A stretch of 64,000 nucleotides of DNA. Source: Gordonia sputi NBRC 100414. GTDB taxonomy: Bacteria; Actinomycetota; Actinomycetes; Mycobacteriales; Mycobacteriaceae. The notes beneath the pieces were generated by a model. It did not search any database. It saw nothing but the letters and a program-made list of their open reading frames with translations, and had not been told where the DNA came from. How positions within the stretch are numbered: the stretch's first letter is position 1; each line of letters opens with the position of its first letter. Position numbers and translations under genes: made by a program. This document shows positions 32,597 to 41,862 of this stretch, piece by piece. The stretch is from positions 1 through 64,000 of the forward strand of contig NZ_BAFC01000025.1 in NCBI RefSeq assembly GCF_000248055.1. The letters are read 5' to 3'.

Positions 32597-34300
32597 GTGA
32601 ACACAGCGCATGTGGATGCAGGACAAGCCGACGCCATCGTCGTCGGGTCCGGCCTGGCCGGACTCGTCGCCACCTACGAACTCACCAAGGCGGGTCGTCG
32701 GGTGATCGTCGTCGACCAGGAGAACCGCAACAACCTCGGTGGACAGGCGTTCTGGTCGCTGGGTGGCCTCTTCCTCGTCGACACTCCCGAACAACGTCGA
32801 CTGGGCATCCACGACTCCGCAGAGCTGGCGCTGCAGGACTGGATGGGCTCTGCGGGCTTCGACCGCGACGACGAGGACTACTGGCCTCGACAGTGGGCTC
32901 GCGCCTACGTCGACTTCGCAGCCACGGAGAAGCGTCAGTACCTGCACGATCTCGGTCTGCGCATCACACCGGTCGTCGGCTGGGCAGAACGCGGCGGCGG
33001 ATTTGCCGACGGCCACGGCAACTCGGTACCGCGCTTCCATCTGACCTGGGGCACCGGACCCGAGGTGGTTCGTGTCTTCGCCGAGCCTGTGCTCGACGCC
33101 GAGCGCCGCGGACTCGTCGAGTTCCGCTTCCGGCATCGCGTCGACGAGATCGTCGTCGAAGACGGCACTGCTGTCGGTGTGCGCGGGTCAAAGCTCGCCC
33201 CGACCGCTGCCGGCCGCGGCGAGGCGTCGAACCGCGATGAGATCAGCGACTTCGAGATCCGCGGCGGTGCGGTCATCGTCACGACCGGCGGCATCGGTCA
33301 CAACCACGAACTGATACGCAAGAACTGGCCGACGGAGCGCCTCGGACCCGCCCCGAAGACGATGATCTCCGGTGTCCCCGCCTACGTCGACGGTCGCATG
33401 CTCGGCATCGCCGAGGAAGCAGGCGCAAGTCTGGTCAACCGCGACCGCATGTGGCACTACACCGAGGGCATCCACAACTGGGATCCCATCTGGCCCGATC
33501 ACGCCATCCGCATCATCCCCGGGCCGTCGTCGCTCTGGCTCGACGCCAACGGCAATCGACTCAAGCCGCCCAACTTCCCCGGCTTCGACACCAATTCGAC
33601 GATGCGCGAGATCCTCGCGACCGGCTACGACTATTCGTGGTTCATCCTGACGCAGTCGATCGTCGAGAAGGAGTTCGCACTGTCGGGTTCGGAGCAGAAC
33701 CCCGACATCACCGACAAAGACCTGAAGTTCGCCGCGAAGAGCCGTTTCGCGAAAGGCGCGCCCGGTCCTGTCGAGGCCTTTTTGAAGAACGGCAGCGACT
33801 TCGTCGTCGCCGATAATCTCGCAGAACTCGTCGCGGGCATGAACGAGATCACCCGCGGACCCAAGCTCGATCTGCAGCATGTCGAGCGCGTGATCTCGGC
33901 CCGCGACAACGAGATCGACAACAAATTCTCCAAGGACGCGCAGTTGATGGCGATCACCAACGCGCGCCAGTTCCTCGGCGACAAGATCGTGCGTGTGGCC
34001 AAGCCGCACAAGATCCTCGACCCTGCACACGGGCCGCTGATCGGGGTGCGACTGAACATCCTGACGCGAAAGACGTTGGGGGGTCTGGAGACCAACCTCG
34101 AGTCGGCCGTGATGCGACCCGACGGTTCGGTCTTCGACGGCCTCTACGCCGCGGGCGAGGTCGCCGGATTCGGCGGCGGCGGTGTGCACGGTTACAACGC
34201 ACTCGAGGGAACGTTCCTCGGCGGCTGCATCTTCTCGGGCCGCGCCGCCGGGCGAGCGGTCGCGCGGGGCGCGGCCAACACGGAGCCACAAGCGTCGTAG
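32597..34300 (+). CDS. FAD-binding dehydrogenase (Rv0785-like, KstD/fumarate reductase superfamily)
   Basis: A 567-residue flavoprotein with an N-terminal FAD motif VVGSGLAGLVATYELTKAG, the GGQAFWSLGGLF loop, and the C-terminal GLYAAGEVAGFGGGGVHGYNALEG motif. This matches the long FAD-binding dehydrogenase group of mycobacteria (Rv0785-like) rather than classical KstD; the substrate is not known. GTG 32597 was chosen because GAGGAAGG lies 5 nt upstream. It is upstream of and co-oriented with the DyP-encapsulin pair but separated by 81 nt with a separate promoter. No signal peptide. Confidence 0.85.
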   Translation: MNTAHVDAGQADAIVVGSGLAGLVATYELTKAGRRVIVVDQENRNNLGGQAFWSLGGLFLVDTPEQRRLGIHDSAELALQDWMGSAGFDRDDEDYWPRQWARAYVDFAATEKRQYLHDLGLRITPVVGWAERGGGFADGHGNSVPRFHLTWGTGPEVVRVFAEPVLDAERRGLVEFRFRHRVDEIVVEDGTAVGVRGSKLAPTAAGRGEASNRDEISDFEIRGGAVIVTTGGIGHNHELIRKNWPTERLGPAPKTMISGVPAYVDGRMLGIAEEAGASLVNRDRMWHYTEGIHNWDPIWPDHAIRIIPGPSSLWLDANGNRLKPPNFPGFDTNSTMREILATGYDYSWFILTQSIVEKEFALSGSEQNPDITDKDLKFAAKSRFAKGAPGPVEAFLKNGSDFVVADNLAELVAGMNEITRGPKLDLQHVERVISARDNEIDNKFSKDAQLMAITNARQFLGDKIVRVAKPHKILDPAHGPLIGVRLNILTRKTLGGLETNLESAVMRPDGSVFDGLYAAGEVAGFGGGGVHGYNALEGTFLGGCIFSGRAAGRAVARGAANTEPQAS

Positions 34301-34368
34301 ACAACCATGTGTGCCTGACCTGAGTTTCGTAAGGACACACTTTCACCGGCGCGGATTGCGCGCTGCAC

Positions 34369-34374
34369 TAGAGT
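34369..34374 (+). promoter_or_regulatory. -10 element of the DyP-encapsulin operon
   Basis: TAGAGT fits TAnnnT and is followed by 7 nt and GTG 34382, indicating a leaderless start for the peroxidase. Confidence 0.5.
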
Positions 34375-34381
34375 GAAAACC

Positions 34382-35464
34382 GTGCCCGTACCGCAGACGA
34401 TCCTGACACGCAAGACAAAGCACGCGTTGTTCCTCGTCCTGACGATCAACGCGGGTGGCGAGGACGCCGTCCGGGGAATGTTCGACGTCCTCGGGTCGCG
34501 CATCAACTCCGTATCGTCCCGAGCGCCCGAGCAGGCGCTCGCGGGCATCGTGTCGATCGGCTCGGATGCGTGGGACCGCCTGTTCGCAGGCAATCGCCCC
34601 AAGTCGCTTCGACCCTTCGTCGAGTACGCGGGCGATGTCCACACGGCCCCTGCGACTCCCGCCGACCTGCTGCTGCACCTCAAGGCCGACGCGATGGACC
34701 TCTGCTACGAGCTCGGCCGCATGTTGATGAGCGAACTCGGCGACGCCGTGACGGTCGTCGACGAGGTGCACGGCTTCCGCTACTTCGACCTACGCGACCT
34801 CATCGGCTTCGTCGACGGCACCGAGAATCCCGTCGGCCAGGCTGCGATCGACGCGATCACCGTCGGCGACGAAGACCCCGCGTACGCGGGCGGTAGCTAC
34901 GTCGCCATCCAGCGCTATGTCACCGACTTCAAGGAATGGGATTCGATCTCGGTCGAAGACCAGGAGGCGGCGATCGGGCGCACCAAACTCGACAACATCG
35001 AGATGTCCGACGACGTGAAACCGACCAACTCGCACATCGCGCTCAATGTGGTCAACGACGTCAATGGCGAGCAGATCGACGTCGTCCGCGACAACATGCC
35101 CTACGGCGAGGCCTCGGGCATCGGCGACTCCGGCACCTTCTACATCGCGTACTCCTCGGCGCCCGACGTCACCGAAGAGATGCTGCGCAAGATGTTCATC
35201 GGCGATCCGCCCGGAAACTACGACAGGCTGCTCGACTTCACGACCGCCGTGACCGGGGCACAGTTCTTCACCCCGACCGTCGATTTCTTCGACGACCTCC
35301 CCGACGCCCCAGCCGCCGCCGAATCGGATTCCGACGACGACGCTCCCCACGATGTGCCCGCACCCGCACCGGTCACGCTCGACGCCGCATCGCCGGTTCC
35401 GCCACCCGAGCCGACCGACCCCGGCGACGGGTCGCTGGGAATCGGATCGCTGCGCTCCTCGTGA
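34382..35464 (+). CDS. dypB: DyP-type (B-type) heme peroxidase with encapsulin-loading tail
   Basis: A 360-residue dye-decolourising peroxidase that uses H2O2 through heme. The catalytic GFVDGTENP motif, the heme-ligand histidine in NSHIALNV, and the arginine in VVRDNMPYG are present. After residue 290 follows an acidic, Pro/Ala-rich linker of about 55 residues ending in DGSLGIGSLRSS, the cargo-loading peptide that docks peroxidases inside encapsulin shells. The encapsulin gene follows by 72 nt. GTG 34382 (VPVPQ) is favoured over GTG 34373 because it sits 7 nt after a -10 hexamer. M. tuberculosis has the same pair (Rv0799c and Rv0798c). Confidence 0.96.
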   Translation: MPVPQTILTRKTKHALFLVLTINAGGEDAVRGMFDVLGSRINSVSSRAPEQALAGIVSIGSDAWDRLFAGNRPKSLRPFVEYAGDVHTAPATPADLLLHLKADAMDLCYELGRMLMSELGDAVTVVDEVHGFRYFDLRDLIGFVDGTENPVGQAAIDAITVGDEDPAYAGGSYVAIQRYVTDFKEWDSISVEDQEAAIGRTKLDNIEMSDDVKPTNSHIALNVVNDVNGEQIDVVRDNMPYGEASGIGDSGTFYIAYSSAPDVTEEMLRKMFIGDPPGNYDRLLDFTTAVTGAQFFTPTVDFFDDLPDAPAAAESDSDDDAPHDVPAPAPVTLDAASPVPPPEPTDPGDGSLGIGSLRSS

Positions 35465-35536
35465 ATCACCCGCAACCTTCTGCCTGACAACACAACTCGC
35501 CAACACAACCCGCCACCGACTACCAGGAGACGCACC

Positions 35537-36337
35537 ATGAACAATCTGCATCGCGAACTCGCCCCCATCTCCGCGTCCGCCTGGGAGGCCATCGAAGAAG
35601 AGGCAGCGCGGTCGTTCAAGCGCAACATCGCGGGCCGTCGACTCGTCGACGTCAAGGGACCACTCGGACTCGAGGCGTCATCGGTCACCCGTGGCCACCG
35701 CACCAAGATCGACGCCCCCGCCGATGGCATCCAGGCGTTCAAGCGCAGCGTGCAGCCGCTGATCGAACTCAAGGTGCCGTTCACCGTCACGCGCGAGGCC
35801 ATCGACGACGTCGACCGTGGCGCGGAGGATTCGGACTGGGATCCGGTGGTCGACGCCGCACGCGAGCTCGCGCTGGCCGAAGACCGCGCGATCTTCGAGG
35901 GATATGCCGCCGCCGGCATCTCGGGCATCCGCGCCGAGGCCACCGCGACACCGATCCCGCTGCCCGAGGACGTGCGTGACTACCCCGAGGCGTTCAGCGC
36001 GGCCCTCTCGACGCTCAAGCTCGCGTCGATCGACGGGCCCTACTCCATCGCGCTCTCGGCCGATGTGTACAACCTCGTCAACGAGACGTCGAATCACGGC
36101 TATCCGGTCCGCCAACACATCCAGCGTCTGATCGACGGCGAGATCGTGTGGGCACCCGCCATCACCGGAGCGTTCGTATTGTCCACGCGCGGAGGTGATT
36201 TCGAGCTGACCATCGGTCAGGATGTCTCGATCGGCTACGACTCTCACGACGCCGACGTGGTGAACTTGTACTTCCAGGAGTCCTTCACCTACCTCACCTA
36301 CACCGGTGAAGCGGCAGTCGCGTTGACGTCCGCCTGA
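35537..36337 (+). CDS. enc: Encapsulin nanocompartment shell protein
   Basis: A 266-residue HK97-fold shell protein of the linocin M18/Cfp29 encapsulin family. It begins MNNLHRELAPISASAWEAI, a conserved encapsulin start, includes the GPLGLEA segment and ends with LYFQESFTYLTYTGEAAVAL. Copies assemble into a protein cage that holds the upstream DyP peroxidase through its C-terminal peptide. The ATG follows ACCAGGAGACGCACC. The two genes form an operon; together they make an encapsulated peroxidase for oxidative stress. Length is normal and no residue appears missing. Confidence 0.97.
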   Translation: MNNLHRELAPISASAWEAIEEEAARSFKRNIAGRRLVDVKGPLGLEASSVTRGHRTKIDAPADGIQAFKRSVQPLIELKVPFTVTREAIDDVDRGAEDSDWDPVVDAARELALAEDRAIFEGYAAAGISGIRAEATATPIPLPEDVRDYPEAFSAALSTLKLASIDGPYSIALSADVYNLVNETSNHGYPVRQHIQRLIDGEIVWAPAITGAFVLSTRGGDFELTIGQDVSIGYDSHDADVVNLYFQESFTYLTYTGEAAVALTSA

Positions 36338-36388
36338 CCGGAATCGCTCCTGTCGAGTTGACTGGTGCGAACCGATCGACTCCGGGGG

Positions 36389-38335
36389 TCAGTCCGCGCA
36401 GCAGTGCCCCTTGGGTCCGGAGGGGACATCGAGCGACGGATTCCGGTCGAAGAAACCTATCGGCTTGAGCTTGAATCCGGCGTAGTCGACCGGCATGACC
36501 GGCGAGTCCTCGGGTCGCGGGAAGTGGGTGAGGCCGAAGGTGTGCCACAGCACGACGTCCTCACCTTCGATGTCGCGGTCGGCAGCGACGTAGGCCGGTA
36601 GACCGGCGTCGCCTGGGTGCTGGTTCACGTAGTCGCCGGCCGGATACCGCTGCGCTGCATCGTATTGCGTGACCCACAGATGTTTGGTCGCGAATGCGGC
36701 CCGCTTCGCGATGGAGCTCTGCGGGTCTGCCAGCAAGCTCGGCTGCCCTTCGGGATGAAGGGCATACCCGACGTCCTGACCGAGCCTGTTCTGTTTGTCG
36801 GGGTTTGTGATGTGCCAGACCCTTGCCTTGAGGTTGTCCGCGCTGCGCATGGCCTCGGACTCGGTGCGCAGTGTGGTCTTCTGAGCCCGGAATGCGTTGC
36901 CCCACGGGTTGTCCGGGCCCATCGGGACGGGCACCGCATCCACCTCGGTGACGGTGTTGCGGTTTCCGTCGACGGCCATGTCGAGTCGCGCCGAGAACAG
37001 ATGTTGGTGGAACGGCGCACCGAGGTCGGGTGCCATCTCGGTGGAAAAACCGTCGGGTCCGCGGTGGGCAGAGGTGAACACGATACCGGTGGCCTTCGCC
37101 TCGAGTTCGATCGTGCCGTCGAGGTAGAGGTCCCAGTAGAAGCCGTAGTCATAGTTGCCGATGGTGAGGAAGAACGAGATGACGAGTCGTCGGGAGCGTC
37201 GGGTCTCGGCCATCCCGTTGAACATGTCGGTGTGCTTCCACAACACGCTATAGTCCTCCTCGTGCAGGCAGATCGCATTCTTCATGACCCGCGGATTGCC
37301 CTGTTCGTCGGCGATGGTCACGTCGAAGTAGGTGATGTCGCCGAGGCAATCACAACCGAGTTCGAGAGCGTTGGTGTACCGGCCGAACAGATACTCGCCT
37401 TGATCGAAGTAGTTCTGCCAGTACCGAACCGGTGACGGATCGGCGTAGGGCACCACCATCTCGGCGATCGATGCCCGATAGATGACCGGCCGCTGCTCAT
37501 CGCCGTCGCGCACCGAGAGCTGGTGCAGTGTCAGGCCCTCACGAATGTCGAATCCGAAGCGGAAAGTCCAGTCCGCCCAACTGATCTGGTTTCCCTCGAC
37601 GGTGAAGCTCGGACCCTCGGGCTGGGTGATCTCGATCGGCTTGAGGTCGGCGCGGGTCGGCACGGCATGCGGGGCAGCATTCCACTCGCCGCGTTCGGCG
37701 GGCACGGGCAAGGTGATCTCGTCGATCACCTTGAGTACCTTGCGGCCGGTGAGGTCGACATAGGCGACGACGCCGTCGATCGGATGCGCCCACGGCAGGT
37801 CGGCCTGGTCGGACTGGTAGAACGCGAGGACTCGGACGATCCGGTGACCGACCTCGTCCTCGTGGCCGAACACGCCCGCCGACAACGGGACCGCGCGCAC
37901 GTTGGCCGGCTCGAGGTCGCGCTTACTCATCGCGGCCAGCCAGTCGTCGGAAGCGAGAAGGTATGCCTCGATGTCCGCGAACTCCTCGTCCAGAATCGGC
38001 ACCTGCGCCTCGGTCGCGGCGTCGATCATGGTGCGCTCGAGCACCTTTGCCTCGGTCAAAGACACCAGCAAGCTGCTGCCCGTCCCGGTGTCACGGTCGA
38101 GGAGGAGCACACGAGCCTGCCGAACGATCTCGTCGCCCGCCCGGTAGGCGAGCACGACGTCCTTGGCCCGTTCGTCGAGGGTCACGAACACGAAGCGGGT
38201 GTGCTCGCTCAGCAGCCCGGCTTCGTCGACGATGCCGCGGACCGCGGTGATCTCGGCGGCCGACAGTGGGGTCAACGGGTGGTCCGGGCTGGATTGGCCG
38301 ATCGCCTCGGGGGCGGTGGTGACAGCGGTACTCAT
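36389..38335 (-). CDS. Copper-containing primary-amine oxidase
   Basis: Oxidises primary amines to aldehydes with release of NH3 and H2O2, using copper and a topaquinone made from a tyrosine. From ATG 38335 it has 648 residues. The cofactor tyrosine is Y395 in GNYDYGFYW; the catalytic base is D311 in YFDQGEY, 84 residues earlier as in the Arthrobacter enzyme; copper ligands are H443 and H445 (HQH) and H598 (LWHTFGL). A strong GAAGGAGAAACG ribosome site precedes the ATG. The frame upstream is open right through the permease gene, so a fused protein is formally possible. Substrate is probably an aromatic or aliphatic amine such as phenethylamine (inference). Confidence 0.93.
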   Translation of the reverse strand: MSTAVTTAPEAIGQSSPDHPLTPLSAAEITAVRGIVDEAGLLSEHTRFVFVTLDERAKDVVLAYRAGDEIVRQARVLLLDRDTGTGSSLLVSLTEAKVLERTMIDAATEAQVPILDEEFADIEAYLLASDDWLAAMSKRDLEPANVRAVPLSAGVFGHEDEVGHRIVRVLAFYQSDQADLPWAHPIDGVVAYVDLTGRKVLKVIDEITLPVPAERGEWNAAPHAVPTRADLKPIEITQPEGPSFTVEGNQISWADWTFRFGFDIREGLTLHQLSVRDGDEQRPVIYRASIAEMVVPYADPSPVRYWQNYFDQGEYLFGRYTNALELGCDCLGDITYFDVTIADEQGNPRVMKNAICLHEEDYSVLWKHTDMFNGMAETRRSRRLVISFFLTIGNYDYGFYWDLYLDGTIELEAKATGIVFTSAHRGPDGFSTEMAPDLGAPFHQHLFSARLDMAVDGNRNTVTEVDAVPVPMGPDNPWGNAFRAQKTTLRTESEAMRSADNLKARVWHITNPDKQNRLGQDVGYALHPEGQPSLLADPQSSIAKRAAFATKHLWVTQYDAAQRYPAGDYVNQHPGDAGLPAYVAADRDIEGEDVVLWHTFGLTHFPRPEDSPVMPVDYAGFKLKPIGFFDRNPSLDVPSGPKGHCCAD

Positions 38336-39820
38336 GGGCGTTTCTCCTTCGAATAATAGTGTGCAGTAACGGGATTCAGTTGTCGGACGAGGTGAGGTGA
38401 TGGCCGCGTGCGGCCTGGTAACCGCGACCATTGCGCCCGCAGCGAAGGCCGCGACGAGCAGGACTGCGATGATGACGGCGAGGGTGTCCGAGCCGCCGAC
38501 GAGCAACGGGAGATTCAGCGCGGTCAGCACGAGGAGCGCGGCGAGACCGAGCAGGCCGAGTCCCGGTGCGATGAGGGTTTGCCACGGCCGGGTGTCCTTG
38601 CGGGTGCGCCGGAAGTAGACGATCACCGCGGCCGAGGTCAGCGTCATCAGGGCGACGATGCCCACTGATGACACCCCCGCATACCACGCGAACACCTGCG
38701 TGACCGGGTCGAGGCCGCCGAGCGCAGACGCGACCACCAGCACAACCGCCGTCGTGGTCTGCACGACCGAGGCGATGTGCGGTGAGGCGTGACGGGCGTG
38801 CGAACGGCCACACGCCGACGGCAGGGCACCGCTGTTGCCGAGCGAGTGGATGTAGCGGGACAGGACGTTGTGAAACGAGAGGATGGCTGCGAACAGGCTG
38901 GTCACCAACAGGATCTGGACGAGATCACCGGCGGCGGACCCGACATAGCGGACCGCGGTCCCGGTGATCATGCCCTCTGGGTTGTCGGTGGCCATCTTGA
39001 TCGCCTCGGTGTCACCCCACGCGCTGATCATCAGCCAGCTGCTCGCCGCGTAGAAGGCGCCGATGATCAGCAGCGCACAGTACGTCGCACGCGGAATGGT
39101 GCGGGCCGGGTCGCGCGCTTCGTCGCGGAAGACCGCGGTGGCCTCGAACCCGATGTACCCGGCGAGCGCGAAGATCAGTGCGATACCGGGTGCACCGTGG
39201 AAGAACGCCGACGGCGAGAGCGCCGTTGTCGAGAAGCCTTGGTCTCCACCACCATGCCCGAGGACCGACAGGTTGATGACCATCACGATGCCGACCTCGC
39301 AGATCAGCAGAACGCCGAGAACCTTGCCGGACAGTTCGATGTGGCGGTAGCCGAGGGTCGCGACGACGACGAGGATGACGAGCCCGTACACGTACCAGGG
39401 CACCGACGGCCCGCCGTGGGACGTGACGAGTTCGTTGATGGCGGCACCGATGTATCCGTAGACGGCACCTTGCACCGCCGTATACGGGAGCAGTGCGAGG
39501 AATGCGGCGCCGAGGCCGGCATGCCGGCCGAGTCCGTGTGCGACGTAGGTGTAGAACGCGCCGGCGCGGGGGATGTGCCGCGCCATGGCGGTGAAGCCGA
39601 CTGCGAAGAGCAGCAGAACGACCGTGCAGACCACGTACGAGGCGGGATAGGCCGCGCCATTGCCGGCCGAGATACCGAGCGGCACCGTGCCGACGATTAC
39701 GGTCAAGGGCGCGGCCGCCGCGATCACCATGAAGACGATCGCGGTGGTCCCGAGTCGGCCGGTGAGTGTGCGGGCCGCGGTCGCGGACGGCGCCGTCGCC
39801 GAGGAAGCCTTGGTGGTCAT
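38336..39820 (-). CDS. APC-family amine/amino acid permease, no stop before the amine oxidase
   Basis: About 495 residues with 12 predicted helices, starting MTTKASSA at ATG 39820 and matching the APC permease family (GTVPLGISAGNGAAYPASY, PRAGAFYTYVAHGLG, GYIGFEATAVFRDEARDP). It probably imports the substrate of the adjoining oxidase. There is no stop codon at its end: the frame continues through about 20 residues into the ATG of the amine oxidase (total 1143 residues). One frame over, the sequence ends naturally at a TGA (38378-38376) after HLTSSDN, so a one-base indel near 38390-38410 would restore a normal end. Real fusion, recent mutation and sequencing error are all possible. Confidence 0.85.
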
Positions 39821-39907
39821 GTCTGCACGTCGTCCTTCACTACAGAAGAGAATCGTTTGTTGTTGCCGGAGATCATCGTGGATACCTTCGCTTGCCGTGG
39901 TGTTGCC

Positions 39908-39936
39908 CATCGGTAAGAATTGCGCGATTACCGATG
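39908..39936. promoter_or_regulatory. Inverted repeat upstream of the permease-amine oxidase unit
   Basis: CATCGGTAA (39908-39916) and TTACCGATG (39928-39936) are perfect 9-bp arms with an 11-nt spacer, 88 nt upstream of the permease start. It is a candidate operator in the 602-nt gene-free divergent region 39821-40422. Confidence 0.45.
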
Positions 39937-40179
39937 AGAAAGCATGCGTGAACCATTCCTATTTCGCGCAACCATGAATTCACGCGAGAAACTCACGCCG
40001 GTGAGTCGATTGTCGAGAGTGCCGTTAATCGGTCAGTGCGACATGTCCGGGAGGCGATCTCGCTCGACGACAGGCCCTGTGCATCCGGCGGTTCCACACC
40101 GGTCTCCGCACCACAGAGTCGATATCGAGTGACTCACGAGCTGACCCTACGCCCGCGATATGACCTGTGTCACCATGGA

Positions 40180-40327
40180 TTCTAAATGAGTATTTCAAGG
40201 GTCCGAATTCTCATTTGAGCGCGCCGGAATCGGCGTCGCCCACCGGCGAGCACACATGGATCACGCAGCCCGAACAGACGAAAGCCCTTCAAATGAGAAT
40301 CACCGAACAGGATGGTTCTCATTTGAA
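40180..40327. promoter_or_regulatory. Repeated 12-bp elements (TTCTCATTTGAA type) in the divergent control region
   Basis: Near-identical 12-mers occur at 40208-40219 (TTCTCATTTGAG), 40288-40299 (TTCAAATGAGAA) and 40316-40327 (TTCTCATTTGAA), with a degenerate copy at about 40180-40192. The second and third are exact reverse complements separated by 16 nt. They lie between the two permease genes, about 95-245 nt upstream of the plus-strand permease. They may be binding sites of the IclR regulator in this locus or of another factor. No ORF is supported in 39821-40422. Confidence 0.6.
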
Positions 40328-40422
40328 CTCCGAAGAGAATTCATCGTCGAAAATGATGAGCCGACGCGCTCGATGGGCTACGTTGCGTTGTGGTGCGGGG
40401 TCGCGCGGAAGCAGGTGGGGTG

Positions 40423-41862
40423 ATGGACAACCACGAGAGCATTCGGAGTCGGTCACCGGTCGCCGGTCTACCGCGATGCCGACTGTCCTTCGTCGAGGTC
40501 CTCGGTCAGTCGGTGGCCGCAGTGGCCCCGTCGGCCGTCATGGTCACCGTCCCGGTACTCATCCTCTCCGCCGCGGGCCACGCGACGGTACCGGTGTTCG
40601 TCGCGACCACCTTCTTGTTCCTCGCGGTGGGCTACTGCATCACGCAGTTCTCCACGCGCATGGTCGCGGTCAGCGGCATTTACAGCTACACGGTCAAAGG
40701 CCTCGGCGCCGGCGCGGGGGTGTTTGCCGGCTGGTCGGTGATGATCGGTTACGCCGGAGCCGCGATGGCCAGCACTTTGGGAGCGGGTGCCTACCTGGCC
40801 GCGCTCCTGAACCGGGTGGGCGTGCGCGACAGTCCACTGGTCGTCGCCCTCCTCACATTGGCGGTCGGCGCCGTAGCACTCGCACTGATGATCCGCGGAA
40901 TCAAGCTGTCCGCACGTATCTCCCTGGCGATCGAGATGTTCGCGGTCGTCGCCGCCGCGGTGGTCCTGACCGTCCTCGCGGTGCGCGGTGGATCGACGTC
41001 GGGGGCCTCGTCGGATGTGCACGACGCACCCGGCTTCGCACTTCTGTTGGCCACCACGGCCTTCGTCGGATTCGAGAGCGCGACGACGGTGGCGCGGGAG
41101 GCCAAGCGGCCGTTTGAGACGGTCACCCGCGCGGTGCGGTGGTCGCCGCTGGCCTTGGGCGTGCTCTACGTCTTCGCCGCCGTCGCCCAATCAGGACATC
41201 AGGTGGCAGGCGGCAACGCCGCACCGATCGTGCTGAGTCTGCCCGGATCGTCCGGCCCGGGATCGACGGTGTTGTCGGTGGTGCTGGAACTCGGTATCAC
41301 CGCCTCCTGGTTCGCCTGCGTGATCGGATCATGCACGGCACTGTCGCGCACGCTGTTCGCGATGGGCCGTGAAGGCGTGCTGCCGCCGGTATTGGGCAAG
41401 ACGCACAAACGTTTTCGGACCCCGACCGTCGCGCTGTTGGCATCGGTTCCGGTGATCACGGTGGTCCCGGTGGTGTATCTGCTCGTCGTCGGCTCCGCGC
41501 GCTCGACGCTGGTCGGATTGCTCGCGGTGTCGGCACACGGTTACATCTGCGCTTATCTTCTTGTATGCGTCGGGGCGCCGGTCTTCCTGCGCCGCATCGG
41601 CGAGTCGGGACGGCTGCCCACGATCATCGGGATCGGTACTGCCGCAGCCTTTGTCGGGATCATCGTGTGGGCGGCGCTGACCATCGACGCCCCGGTGTGG
41701 ATCGCGACGATCACCTACGCGGCGCTGGTGGCAGCCGGAATGGCGGTCTTCCTCATTCGACGCCGCATCGAGCCGAGGCTGCCCGAACAGGTCGGGGTGT
41801 TCGACGAGACCACCGCCGATCAGGTCCTCAACGACTACGACCCGTGGCAGGTCTTGCGATGA
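40423..41862 (+). CDS. APC-family amino acid/amine permease
   Basis: A 479-residue transporter with about 12 helices, distinct in sequence from the permease on the other side of the control region. Features include GQSVAAVAPSAVMVTVP near the start, AFVGFESATTVAREAKRPFETV in the middle and LSRTLFAMGREGVLP, all APC-family. ATG 40423 was chosen over GTG 40390 for its position after a GCAGGTGGGG stretch. Its stop overlaps the IclR start in ATGA, so the two are translationally coupled. Divergent from the amine oxidase unit, it is probably part of the same amine-uptake system. Confidence 0.88.
   Translation: MDNHESIRSRSPVAGLPRCRLSFVEVLGQSVAAVAPSAVMVTVPVLILSAAGHATVPVFVATTFLFLAVGYCITQFSTRMVAVSGIYSYTVKGLGAGAGVFAGWSVMIGYAGAAMASTLGAGAYLAALLNRVGVRDSPLVVALLTLAVGAVALALMIRGIKLSARISLAIEMFAVVAAAVVLTVLAVRGGSTSGASSDVHDAPGFALLLATTAFVGFESATTVAREAKRPFETVTRAVRWSPLALGVLYVFAAVAQSGHQVAGGNAAPIVLSLPGSSGPGSTVLSVVLELGITASWFACVIGSCTALSRTLFAMGREGVLPPVLGKTHKRFRTPTVALLASVPVITVVPVVYLLVVGSARSTLVGLLAVSAHGYICAYLLVCVGAPVFLRRIGESGRLPTIIGIGTAAAFVGIIVWAALTIDAPVWIATITYAALVAAGMAVFLIRRRIEPRLPEQVGVFDETTADQVLNDYDPWQVLR

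Noticed and set aside
40180..40327. CRISPR array
   Set aside because: The 12-bp elements alternate in orientation and have uneven spacing; there are no constant repeats with spacers and no cas genes.
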